This document shows positions 14,793 through 22,125 of a DNA stretch of 29,549 bases, one piece after another; positions within the stretch are counted from its first letter, which is position 1, and every line of letters begins with the position of its first letter. The translations under genes were made by a program, and so were the position numbers. Below the pieces are notes generated by a model, which ran no database searches, was not told the origin of the DNA, and worked only from the letters and a program-made list of their open reading frames with translations. Source of the DNA: Bacillota bacterium (lineage in GTDB: Bacteria; Bacillota; Clostridia; Acetivibrionales; DTU013); assembly GCA_023439545.1 (NCBI GenBank), contig JAEXNT010000073.1, positions 1 through 29,549 of the forward strand, read 5' to 3'.

Positions 14793-16529
14793 ATGTCTTC
14801 GAACAATTGTAAATCATGCAGTGCATACGACAGAAAGCTATGGGCGCAGTTCGACTCGCTGCAGCTTGGAATGGACTGGGATGAGGAGGATATCGGAAAA
14901 CCGCAGATACTCATCGACGATGTTTACGGTTATAGCCATCCGGGAAGCAGCCACTTGCAGGGCTTGACCGATCAGGCTTCGACAGGGGTATATGAAAAGG
15001 GCGGAAGGCCGGCGCAATACCACATCACTGACATCTGCGACGGGTGCGCACAGGGCCATGACGGTATGAATTACGTACTGGCTTCGAGGGAAGCAATTGC
15101 CGATATGGTCGAGATACACGGCTCCTTTATCCCCTGGGACGGAATGATACTGATATCCTCGTGCGACAAGTCGATCCCTGCCCACCTGAAGGCGGCGGCA
15201 CGGCTCAATATCCCCACAATCTTCATCCCCGGCGGGAGTATGCGGCCCGCACCCGATATGTCGACCTCGATCAAGGCCGGCGAGATATCCTTGAAGGAGA
15301 AGAGGAAGGATGCTATAACCGAGCGTGAAGTAATGGATTACAAACTCACGGGCTGCCCTTCGGTCGGTGCGTGCCAGTTCCTCGGGACCGCAAGTACGAT
15401 GCAATGCCTGGCAGAGGCGCTGGGTCTGGCGCTGCCCGGAAGCGCGGTAGCTCCGGCTACTATGCGCGATATCACGGCAATGGCTAGAAAAGCGGGCAGG
15501 GCCATCATGCTGCTGGTCGAAAGGAATATCACTGCAGCTTCGATACTGACTCCGGATGCATTTTACAATGCTATAGTGGTACATGCGGCTATCGGGGGTT
15601 CCACCAACGCAATGCTGCACCTGCCGTCGATCGCCAAAGAATTGGGTTACGAGCTGAAACCCGAGTTTTTCGATGAGATCGGCAGAAACATACCGCATAT
15701 AGGAAATATATATCCGAGCGGCAAATACCCTACAGAAGCCTTCTGGTTTGCGGGAGGGATACCCAAGGTCCAGCTGCTTCTGAAGGATTATCTCCGTCTC
15801 GACGTTATGACCGTAACAGGGAAAACATTGGGAGAGAATCTCAGGGAGCTTGAAGAAAGCGGTTACTTCGAAAGGAATGCGGGGTATCTCAGGAATTACT
15901 GCCTTGAACCCGGACAGGTCATTAGGCCGGTAGCGGAGACAAAGGAGATGGGCTCGATAGCTGTCCTTAAGGGTAACCTTGCTCCCGAAGGCGCAGTCGT
16001 TAAATATGCGGCCGTACCTGAAGGCATGATGTACCATGTCGGGAAAGCCAGGGTATTCGACAGCGAGGAGGCTTGCTATAAAGCAGTTGTCGAAGGTGGC
16101 ATAGAACCCGGCGACATGCTCCTGATAAGGTATGAAGGCCCCAGAGGTTCCGGTATGCCCGAGATGCTCATGACGACCGAAGCGATAGTGTGTGACAGCC
16201 GCCTTAACGGTTCGACCGCACTCATTACCGACGGGCGTTTCTCCGGTGCTACAAGAGGGCCCTGCGTCGGGCATGTTTCTCCGGAAGCAGCGGTAGGCGG
16301 GCCAATAGCTCTCGTACAGGACGGAGACCTTATCGAGATGGATATTGCGAACAGAAAGCTGAATGTTATAGGCATTAACGGCGTTAAGACGGATGCGGCC
16401 GAGGTTGAAAATGTGCTCGCAGCCAGGAAAACGCATTGGAAAGCGCCTGATACAAGCGGCAGGAGGGGCATATACAAACGTTACACGCAGGGGGCGGCCT
16501 CGGCCATGAAGGGTGCGGGGCTGGAATAG
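14793..16529 (+). CDS. IlvD/Edd-family dehydratase, probably for a sugar acid
   Basis: A 578-residue iron-sulfur dehydratase; ATG at 14793 follows GGAGGGG. Family hallmarks: SCDKSIP (C124, with K126 as the candidate carbamylated Lys), GACQFLGTASTM (C194), GGSTNAMLHLP, GRFSGATRGPCVGHVSPEAAVGGPIALV near the C-terminus. The family removes water from dihydroxy acids to give 2-keto-3-deoxy acids. The usual first cluster Cys (TPCNMH in DHAD) is replaced by HPGSSH (G51), while two cysteines absent from DHAD occur at C82 and C85 in DICDGCAQGHDGM. I therefore do not call it ilvD. The SMP-30 lactonase gene 60 bp downstream supports sugar-acid use (lactone opening, then dehydration), such as arabonate, xylonate or a relative. 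The exact sugar is unknown. Confidence 0.9.
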   Translation: MSSNNCKSCSAYDRKLWAQFDSLQLGMDWDEEDIGKPQILIDDVYGYSHPGSSHLQGLTDQASTGVYEKGGRPAQYHITDICDGCAQGHDGMNYVLASREAIADMVEIHGSFIPWDGMILISSCDKSIPAHLKAAARLNIPTIFIPGGSMRPAPDMSTSIKAGEISLKEKRKDAITEREVMDYKLTGCPSVGACQFLGTASTMQCLAEALGLALPGSAVAPATMRDITAMARKAGRAIMLLVERNITAASILTPDAFYNAIVVHAAIGGSTNAMLHLPSIAKELGYELKPEFFDEIGRNIPHIGNIYPSGKYPTEAFWFAGGIPKVQLLLKDYLRLDVMTVTGKTLGENLRELEESGYFERNAGYLRNYCLEPGQVIRPVAETKEMGSIAVLKGNLAPEGAVVKYAAVPEGMMYHVGKARVFDSEEACYKAVVEGGIEPGDMLLIRYEGPRGSGMPEMLMTTEAIVCDSRLNGSTALITDGRFSGATRGPCVGHVSPEAAVGGPIALVQDGDLIEMDIANRKLNVIGINGVKTDAAEVENVLAARKTHWKAPDTSGRRGIYKRYTQGAASAMKGAGLE

Positions 16530-16589
16530 ATCCGGCGGTACGGCAATACCGGCGAGCGCATAGGTCAAATGTTTGGGAAAGGTCGGTTT

Positions 16590-17507
16590 ATGGTACAGGT
16601 GGAATGTGTTTACAGCGGAATATGTCATCTAGGAGAAGGGCCTGTTTGGAATGTGCAGCGGCAAAAGCTGTACTGGACGGATATCTACAACCGCCGCATA
16701 TGGGAATATGATCCTGATGAAGGCACAAGCAGGGTGTTCCGGGAGGCAGGACTGCAGGTAGGGGGCTTTGCATTCACACGCAAAGGCGCGATAGTCCTAT
16801 GTTCTGATAAAGGAGTGTACCTGTTGAACGAGGATAGTGCGGAAAGCGCAGCCTCCCCTGCCGACGATGGAAAGAGCAAACTGAAGCTTCTGTTTGATTT
16901 TCCGTTTGCGGAAAACGAAATGTTCAACGATATCACTGTCGATCCCATGGGAAGGATCTTTGCGGGGACTATTGCGAGACCTGATATGACAGGGGGGACA
17001 CTGTACCGGCTGGAAAGAGGGAAGAAGCCCGTTGCCGTGCTGCGAGATCTCCATTGCTCCAATGGGATGACCTTCTCGCTGGATGAAAAGTATTTCTTCC
17101 ATACCGATTCCACTTTTAAAACTATAAAAAGGTATGAATATGACAGAGCTACCGGTGATATAGCCAATCCTTCGGTGTTTTTCAGGGGAGAGCCGGAAAT
17201 GGGCTCGCCCGACGGGATGACCATGGACAGCGAAGGCTGTATATGGACGGCTTTCTGGGGCGATTCCCGTGTCCGCAGGCTGGATCCCGATGGCAGGATT
17301 ATCGACGAAATAGAAGTGCCTGCCAAACAGCCATCCAGCGTCATGTTCGGGGGCGCCGAACTGAAGGAGTTGTATATTACGAGCGCATGCGAGGGCGCGG
17401 ACGATCTCGTTTCCGGTTGCTCGAGCGACGGAGTTTTCCTTGGCGGGCCAGTTTACAGCTATATTCCCGGAGTCGTCGGCCGCCCGGAATGGCTGGCTGA
17501 TTTCTAG
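16590..17507 (+). CDS. SMP-30/gluconolactonase-family lactonase
   Basis: A six-bladed beta-propeller hydrolase (305 residues) opening sugar lactones to acids. The metal-binding residues of the family are present: E16 (HLGEGPVW), N158 (CSNGM) and D208 (SPDGM), with spacing like the classical E18/N154/D204. Start at 16590 (MVQVECVYSG) is chosen because GGAAAGG lies 7 bases before it; an in-frame ATG at 16569 is possible. It follows the dehydratase by 60 bp with no terminator between, so they likely form one transcript and successive steps of an oxidative sugar pathway. No sugar dehydrogenase or transporter is in view. Confidence 0.93.
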   Translation: MVQVECVYSGICHLGEGPVWNVQRQKLYWTDIYNRRIWEYDPDEGTSRVFREAGLQVGGFAFTRKGAIVLCSDKGVYLLNEDSAESAASPADDGKSKLKLLFDFPFAENEMFNDITVDPMGRIFAGTIARPDMTGGTLYRLERGKKPVAVLRDLHCSNGMTFSLDEKYFFHTDSTFKTIKRYEYDRATGDIANPSVFFRGEPEMGSPDGMTMDSEGCIWTAFWGDSRVRRLDPDGRIIDEIEVPAKQPSSVMFGGAELKELYITSACEGADDLVSGCSSDGVFLGGPVYSYIPGVVGRPEWLADF

Positions 17508-17539
17508 GCGCCTGCGACTGCATGGGTTTAGAGGCTTGA

Positions 17540-17577
17540 AGCCTGATTTCGGCAATTCGCCGGAGTCGGGCTTTTTA
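17540..17577 (+). terminator. Intrinsic terminator of the sugar-acid operon
   Basis: Two stacked 6-bp stems (GCCTGA/TCGGGC and TTCGGC/GCCGGA) separated by one mismatch, then TTTTTAGTT. Confidence 0.85.
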
Positions 17578-17592
17578 GTTCTCTGGTTCTTC

Positions 17593-17639
17593 TTGACAAG
17601 TTCAGGAAAGCGTAATAAAATTTTAACTGAACGTTCAGT
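17593..17639 (+). promoter_or_regulatory. TetR promoter with perfect 14-bp operator palindrome
   Basis: TTGACA (17593-17598), 17-bp spacer, TAAAAT (17616-17621). The palindrome ACTGAACGTTCAGT at 17626-17639 begins 5 bp after the -10 and covers the expected transcription start, the classical place for autorepression by the downstream TetR protein. Confidence 0.85.
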
Positions 17640-17665
17640 ACTAAATTTTTAATTGGAGAATTGTG

Positions 17666-18253
17666 ATGAATATTCCAAACGCACGTGAAAGGATATTGGA
17701 AGCCGCGGTAAAAATATTTGCCGACAAAAGCTTTGAGGGATCGAGAATCGATGAGATCGCACGCGAGGCAAAAGCCCCGAAATCGCTCATTTACTATCAC
17801 TTCAAGAGCAAGGATGAGATTTTGCAGGTATTGACAGAAAACTTCATTGCCGAATACAAGTGCATAATAGCGGCAAAACAGGCCCAGGATAAAGCTAAGG
17901 AACTGAATGAGCGAATGAAAAAAGTCTATTATGAATTTGGACAAAAAAATGCTGATCTCGTCAGGGTCATGCTCATAGACTCGCTTAAAAAGACAAAGGA
18001 ACAGCCGGTATTATACAAGGTGCTTGACGCATTGATAGAGATGGACCGTGAGCTCAATCCGGACGAAGCGTACGATGTGCAGGAAAGGCGTGTCGCGGAG
18101 TTTTTCACCAGTTTCATGCCGAATTATGCGTATGTTTGCTTTGCAGATTCATGGATCAAATATTATGGTGTCGGCAAAGACAGATTCGACGAGTTGTACC
18201 TTAAGACATACACGGCATCCCACAGCGCTTACCACGATAATCACAAGAAATGA
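17666..18253 (+). CDS. TetR-family transcriptional repressor
   Basis: A 195-residue regulator. The N-terminal helix-turn-helix is clear: RERILEAAVKIFADKSFEGSRIDEIAREAKAPKSLIYYHFKSKDEI at about 7-52. The remaining residues form the helical ligand and dimerisation domain, with no recognisable ligand. ATG at 17666 is chosen over the GTG directly before it because GGAGA has 6-base spacing to the ATG. It probably represses its own promoter and the MBL hydrolase 16 bp downstream. Confidence 0.93.
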   Translation: MNIPNARERILEAAVKIFADKSFEGSRIDEIAREAKAPKSLIYYHFKSKDEILQVLTENFIAEYKCIIAAKQAQDKAKELNERMKKVYYEFGQKNADLVRVMLIDSLKKTKEQPVLYKVLDALIEMDRELNPDEAYDVQERRVAEFFTSFMPNYAYVCFADSWIKYYGVGKDRFDELYLKTYTASHSAYHDNHKK

Positions 18254-18269
18254 CTGGAGGGTTAAAAGT

Positions 18270-18962
18270 ATGAATATCATAAGAATCGATCTTGACGGCG
18301 TCAACAGCTATCTTTGCGAAACGGCGGACGGCTTTGTACTTTTTGATACCGGAGGGCATCTGTCAAGGGACAAACAATTTGTAAACAGAAGGGGAAAGCT
18401 CGAAAATGAGCTTGAGAAAGCCGGCTGTAAGCAGGGGAACCTGAAGCTGGTGGTGCTGACCCACGGAGATAGCGATCACACTGCCAATGCATTCTACATA
18501 AGAGAAAAGTACAAAACCAGGATCGCGATGCATGCTGGAGACGCAGAGATGGCCAAGGATCCTACTCCTGAAAGGATGATGGAAAATTTCCGGTTCAGGG
18601 CATTAAAGTACAGGCTGGTGTCGCCGTTCGTAAAAAAGCTTGTCAGCAGGGTAACTACAAAGCAATTAAGCGATTTTGAAAGCTTCGATCCCGATATATT
18701 GTTGGAGGATGGCTCCAGCCTGCTGGATTACGGGCTTGATGCAAGAGTTATACATTTGCCCGGGCATACCGACGGCTCTATAGGAATCCTTTTAAATGAC
18801 GGTTCGCTGATTTCAGGCGATACATATACATGCAGCGGCAAACTCATGCCTGCTCCAAATGCAAAGGACTTTGCAGCACTGGACAGAAGCATAGGCAGGC
18901 TCGAAGGAATGAATATCAAAAAGGTTTATCCCGGCCATGGGGAGCCGACGGACTGCTCATAG
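18270..18962 (+). CDS. MBL-fold metallo-hydrolase, HxDxDH variant
   Basis: A 230-residue metallo-beta-lactamase-fold hydrolase. ATG at 18270 has TGGAGGG upstream; the frame continues further 5' inside the TetR gene, but a start there is not credible. Metal motifs: THGDSDH (H65, D67, D69, H70), LPGHTDGS, SGDT and YPGHGEP. The second residue of the usual HxHxDH is Asp, so one metal site is altered; related clostridial sequences with HGDxDH are familiar to me. The substrate is unknown; thioester, lactone or glyoxalase-II-like esters are possible. Co-transcribed with the TetR gene, it may detoxify the regulator's inducer. Confidence 0.9.
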   Translation: MNIIRIDLDGVNSYLCETADGFVLFDTGGHLSRDKQFVNRRGKLENELEKAGCKQGNLKLVVLTHGDSDHTANAFYIREKYKTRIAMHAGDAEMAKDPTPERMMENFRFRALKYRLVSPFVKKLVSRVTTKQLSDFESFDPDILLEDGSSLLDYGLDARVIHLPGHTDGSIGILLNDGSLISGDTYTCSGKLMPAPNAKDFAALDRSIGRLEGMNIKKVYPGHGEPTDCS

Positions 18963-19163
18963 ATCCTGTATCATCCTTAGCCGTTTCAGTATGCTCTGTC
19001 TTTTGAAATTATCTCCGGCTGACTCCATAACGGAAGTGATAGAAAGGCAGTCTTCATTTCTGCATTTTGGACATGCGATGTCTGAACAGTCGAAACCGGA
19101 ATCGACCCTGAATGTATCGGAAAATCCACAGGCGGCGCATCCAACAGTGATGATGAGTTTCAT
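18957..19163 (-). CDS. Small zinc-ribbon protein, likely LexA-controlled
   Basis: A 68-residue protein with two metal-binding knuckles, CAAC (C9, C12) and CPKC (C31, C34), plus C26 and C39; the C-terminal part is basic and helical (NFKRQSILKRLRMIQDL). This is a zinc-ribbon layout that could bind nucleic acid or protein; no named family is recognised. GAGAGGTAG lies before the ATG. The stop codon overlaps that of the convergent MBL gene by 6 bp. The promoter carries a consensus SOS box, suggesting induction by DNA damage. Confidence 0.75.
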   Translation of the reverse strand: MKLIITVGCAACGFSDTFRVDSGFDCSDIACPKCRNEDCLSITSVMESAGDNFKRQSILKRLRMIQDL

Positions 19164-19182
19164 AAACTACCTCTCATTCTCG

Positions 19183-19209
19183 CGAACAAGTGTTCGGAAT
19201 TTAATTATA
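19183..19209 (-). promoter_or_regulatory. Promoter of the zinc-ribbon gene with consensus LexA box
   Basis: Minus-strand TATAAT is at 19209-19204; the -35 is weak. CGAACAAGTGTTCG at 19183-19196 matches the Gram-positive LexA/DinR consensus CGAACRNRYGTTYG at every position and sits over the expected start of transcription. Confidence 0.7.
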
Positions 19210-19221
19210 ATCCTTGCCTTG

Positions 19222-19259
19222 AAAAAAATACAGGCCGGGATTTTTTATTCCCGGCCTGT
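19222..19259 (-). terminator. Strong intrinsic terminator of the AIM24-family gene
   Basis: An 11-bp perfect stem (19230-19240 with 19249-19259). On the minus strand it is followed by ATTTTTTTC. On the plus strand no T run follows. Confidence 0.9.
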
Positions 19260-19261
19260 TC

Positions 19262-19275
19262 CGAACGAATGTTCT
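19262..19275 (-). promoter_or_regulatory. Second LexA-like box
   Basis: CGAACGAATGTTCT matches 13 of 14 consensus positions. It lies between the AIM24-family stop codon and its terminator, with no clear promoter beside it. Confidence 0.5.
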
Positions 19276-19321
19276 TTGTTATCGAAGAATTAAACCTTAA
19301 AGCTTTCTTTTTCTCTTTCAA

Positions 19322-20290
19322 TCAACTATTGCCGCCGAAGAAATTTCCTATGCCGATATTACCGAGAATACTGCCTTCTTCACGTCCTCTGGCGCTTCCG
19401 CCCTTGCCTGCCGCATATATCCTGTCAGCCAGACGAGAGAAGGGCAGCGACTGGAGCCATACGGTACCCGGTCCCGTCAGAGTTGCAAGCGTCAGGCCTT
19501 CACCGCCGAACAGGGCGGTTTTTACGTTGCCCGCGAAACGGATGTCGTAGTTGACGGACCCCGACATGGCGACAAGGCAGCCGGTATCGAGCATAAGAGT
19601 CTCACCGGGCTGCAAATCCTTTTTTATAATTGTGCCGCCGGCATGCATGAAGGCCAGGCCGTCTCCCTCGAGACGCTGCATTATGAAGCCTTCGCCTCCG
19701 AACAGGCCGACGCCGATCTTTTTCTGGAACGCAATGCCCACTGTTATACCCTTGGCCGCACAGAGGAAGGAATCCTTCTGGCATATCAGCAGTCCGCCGT
19801 AATCGTTGAGATCGAACGGTACGACTGTGCCAGGGTAGGGCGCGGCAAATGAAACACAGCGTTTAATGCCCGCAGTATTGGTAAAAGCGGTCATGAACAA
19901 GCTTTCGCCTGTCAATAGCCTTTTGCCTGCTGAGAACAGCTTACCCATCAGGTCGTTTCCCTCTTTGCCCGAACCGTCGCCGAAGATCGTATCCATTCTG
20001 ATCGCGCTGTCCATGTACATCATGGCGCCTGCTTCGGCAATTATGGTCTCGCCGGGATCCAGCATTATCTCTACGAACTGGATGTCCTCTCCGTAGATCT
20101 TATATTCGACTTCATCGGCGTGAAGCATCCTTTTCCCGCCTGATGCCTCATAATTCGCGGAATATCCGCCTGATTGCTGCGAGTTGTATGTGTTCGACGA
20201 TACCGGATTTATTCCCTCCAGTTTTGTCCCGCATATCTTACAGAATTTTTGCCCTTGTGTGAACGGACTATTGCAGTTTGGACAATTCAT
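19322..20290 (-). CDS. AIM24/TIGR00266-family protein with N-terminal zinc ribbon
   Basis: A 322-residue protein. Residues 1-26 are a zinc ribbon (CPNCNSPFTQGQKFCKICG); a Ser/Gly/Asn-rich linker follows to about residue 55. The rest is the double beta-roll of the AIM24 (TIGR00266) family, with glycine-rich repeats such as GLFGGEGF and ALFGGEGLTLATLTGPGTVWLQSLPFSRLADRI. The bacterial family has no settled function; the yeast relative is mitochondrial. GGGAGG precedes the ATG by 6 bases. Single-gene unit with its own promoter and terminator. Confidence 0.93.
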   Translation of the reverse strand: MNCPNCNSPFTQGQKFCKICGTKLEGINPVSSNTYNSQQSGGYSANYEASGGKRMLHADEVEYKIYGEDIQFVEIMLDPGETIIAEAGAMMYMDSAIRMDTIFGDGSGKEGNDLMGKLFSAGKRLLTGESLFMTAFTNTAGIKRCVSFAAPYPGTVVPFDLNDYGGLLICQKDSFLCAAKGITVGIAFQKKIGVGLFGGEGFIMQRLEGDGLAFMHAGGTIIKKDLQPGETLMLDTGCLVAMSGSVNYDIRFAGNVKTALFGGEGLTLATLTGPGTVWLQSLPFSRLADRIYAAGKGGSARGREEGSILGNIGIGNFFGGNS

Positions 20291-20343
20291 ATTCCGACCT
20301 CCCGATTATTAAAATAATGCTCAGCGATATAACAGCTACAAAT

Positions 20344-20372
20344 ATTATAATTCATTTAGCAGATTTTGTAAT
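20344..20372 (-). promoter_or_regulatory. Promoter of the AIM24-family gene
   Basis: Minus strand: ATTACA (20372-20367), 17-bp spacer, perfect TATAAT (20349-20344). Confidence 0.6.
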
Positions 20373-20402
20373 GTGCTATTTTTATACTGTAACTGCTGAA
20401 TC

Positions 20403-20620
20403 GGGTACAGGGCGCCCGCAGCTGTAAGGATGCGGGATGAAAGCTCCGAGCGATCCAATGACTCATGCACTGCTTTGTTCGGCCGCCTCTAACGGCATCC
20501 ATACCGTATCCGGCTAAATCCGCCGTCGTGGCGGATTTACCTCACCTGATATTGCACTCGTCATGTATCGCTAAGTCGCTTCATCATGCATCCTTGCAGC
20601 TACGGAAGCCCTGTCCACCC
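20403..20620. repeat. Long imperfect inverted repeat, about 220 bp (MITE-like or structured RNA)
   Basis: The left arm (20403-20469) and right arm (20553-20620) are inverted copies. The best segment is 20416-20433 against 20588-20605, matching at 16 of 18 positions; ACAGGGC pairs with GCCCTGT further out, and GATGAA, AGCGAT, ATGAC and TGCA pair further in with small gaps. The middle (20470-20552) contains a perfect 10-bp hairpin, 20515-20524 with 20530-20539, loop GTCGT. It holds no plausible gene and accounts for most of the 436-bp gap 20291-20726; the remaining parts hold promoters for the two divergent genes. Confidence 0.75.
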
Positions 20621-20726
20621 GCTTCCCGCCGTTCCGCTTACAAAGTGCGCATATCATTAGTAAATAGTGGCAATAGTAAACAGGGAAACACAACCCCCAC
20701 TAAACTGATGTAAAGGGCAGAGTCGT

Positions 20727-21716
20727 ATGTATCCACTTAAAAGGCTGTTCAACCCTGAAATATACCAGGGCAGCCATAAAAGAAGCAATTATTTCGAAGG
20801 CTGGTATTACAAGCTGATCGATGCGGAAATGAAAAAAGCGATTGCCGTTATACCCGGAGTTTCGTACGGCGGCGGGAATGAAGCCAGGCACGCCTTTATC
20901 CAGGTGCTGGATGCGGATGAGTGCAGGGTCGGTTATGTCCGGTTCGATATCGCAGACTTCTGTTACAATAAAAATCGGTTTGAGGTACAAATCGGCGGCA
21001 ACTATTTCTCCGACAGCGAAATACGTCTTGATATAAATGATAAACAGCTGACTATGAAGGGCAGGCTGACTTTCAGCAATATAATAACTTTCCCGAAAAC
21101 ACTTCTGCGTCCCGGGATAATGGGGCCGTACACTTTTATTCCGTTTATGGAATGCAGGCACGGCGTGATAAATATACACCATGAAATATCAGGCGGGCTT
21201 GAAATATCGGGAGATTATTTTAATTTCAACGGGGGCTACGGCTATATTGAAAAGGATTGGGGCAGTTCCTTCCCGCAAACCTGGGTATGGCTCCAGTCGA
21301 ACCATTTTGGAGCGGATGACGTTACACTGATGTTCTCGGCGGCAAAGATCCCATGGCTGGGAAGCTCCTTCCCGGGGTTCATTTCATTTATCAGGCTCGG
21401 TGACAGGTTCAATCTGTTTGCGACCTATACGGGGGCAAAAATAAAAAAGCTGTCTTATGGCGATAAACATCTCGAAATAGCGCTTTCGGATAAAAACAGC
21501 GAAATGAGGATAGATGCGGTACATACGGCCGGAGGAATATTAAAGGCGCCGAAAAACGGTATGATGAAGGGAGAAATATCAGAAAGCATAACCGCCGAAG
21601 CAGGAGTCACGCTTTCCGATAGCTCTGGCTCTGTCATTTACAGGGGCCGCGGTACGCATACCGGTCTGGAGATCGCAAATGACAGTATATTCAGCATTTT
21701 TAAATACGAGCGATGA
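20727..21716 (+). CDS. Tocopherol-cyclase-like family protein
   Basis: A 329-residue protein with the layout of the tocopherol cyclase-like family (Pfam PF14249): YFEGWYYKLIDAE near the N-terminus, a lipocalin-like beta-rich body, GYGYIEKDWGSSFPQTWVWLQSNHF in the middle and YRGRGTHTGLEI at the end. In plants the family cyclises tocopherol precursors; the bacterial members have no proven reaction, and anaerobes make no tocopherol, so another lipid-like substrate or a binding role is likely. No signal peptide. AAAGGGCAGAG precedes the ATG. It converges on the TIGR04076 gene with a single base between the two ends. Confidence 0.88.
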   Translation: MYPLKRLFNPEIYQGSHKRSNYFEGWYYKLIDAEMKKAIAVIPGVSYGGGNEARHAFIQVLDADECRVGYVRFDIADFCYNKNRFEVQIGGNYFSDSEIRLDINDKQLTMKGRLTFSNIITFPKTLLRPGIMGPYTFIPFMECRHGVINIHHEISGGLEISGDYFNFNGGYGYIEKDWGSSFPQTWVWLQSNHFGADDVTLMFSAAKIPWLGSSFPGFISFIRLGDRFNLFATYTGAKIKKLSYGDKHLEIALSDKNSEMRIDAVHTAGGILKAPKNGMMKGEISESITAEAGVTLSDSSGSVIYRGRGTHTGLEIANDSIFSIFKYER

Positions 21717-21717
21717 T

Positions 21718-22032
21718 TCAGCCGGCTCGTTCGATCTTGAATATTACGGGTCGTATGCCGTCGGTACAACAGGCTATCACATTATCGTTGTCCTTCATCC
21801 ATTTAAACGAATCTCCCATGTTTCCGCCCGAAAAAAATATCGCGACATACTTGTAAATGTCATTCCATGCCCATTCGCAGAATTCGCTGGGCCTGCAGAA
21901 ATCGGTCATAACAAAAACCTGTCCGGGTTTGAAAACATTGCAAGGGCAGGCTGAAACACCGTCTTTACAGTATTGCTCGGCCAGTTTGGGATTGGCCATG
22001 GTATCGAGTACCGTTATTTTGATTTGAGCCAT
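21718..22032 (-). CDS. TIGR04076 family protein
   Basis: A 104-residue Cys-rich cytosolic protein of the TIGR04076 family, common in anaerobes and of unknown function. Characteristic elements: ITVLDTM start, CPCNVFKPGQVFVM, FCEWAWNDIYKYVAIFFSGG and ACCTDGIRPVIFKIER at the end. Six cysteines suggest metal or redox chemistry. AAGGAG lies 8 bases before the ATG. It has its own promoter and is a single-gene unit. Confidence 0.9.
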   Translation of the reverse strand: MAQIKITVLDTMANPKLAEQYCKDGVSACPCNVFKPGQVFVMTDFCRPSEFCEWAWNDIYKYVAIFFSGGNMGDSFKWMKDNDNVIACCTDGIRPVIFKIERAG

Positions 22033-22076
22033 GACATCAACTCCTTATTGAATGATATGAATTATCCGCTTACACT

Positions 22077-22105
22077 ATAATACATTGTGTCACATAAGGA
22101 GTCAA
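22077..22105 (-). promoter_or_regulatory. Promoter of the TIGR04076 gene
   Basis: Minus strand: TTGACT (22105-22100), 17-bp spacer, TATTAT (22082-22077). Confidence 0.75.
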
Positions 22106-22125
22106 TATTTAGAAGCACACTGTTT

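Noticed and set aside
14793..16529. Naming the dehydratase ilvD (branched-chain amino acid synthesis)
   Set aside because: There is no ilv or leu neighbour, the first cluster Cys differs, and a sugar lactonase gene follows.
14838..16628. Open frame of 596 codons on the minus strand
   Set aside because: It lies opposite the dehydratase gene, which has clear family motifs and a ribosome site. The antisense product has no recognisable motif and is a by-product of codon bias.
18048..18269. N-terminal extension of the MBL hydrolase
   Set aside because: The frame runs open inside the TetR gene, but only the ATG at 18270 has a ribosome site and begins the MBL fold.
19222..19259. Terminator for plus-strand transcripts
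   Set aside because: The T run exists only on the minus strand side of the hairpin.
20403..20620. 6S, SRP or tmRNA gene
   Set aside because: The long hairpin shape recalls 6S or SRP RNA, but the SRP domain IV signature and tmRNA or RNase P landmarks are absent on both strands, and the arms look like true inverted copies. 6S cannot be fully excluded.
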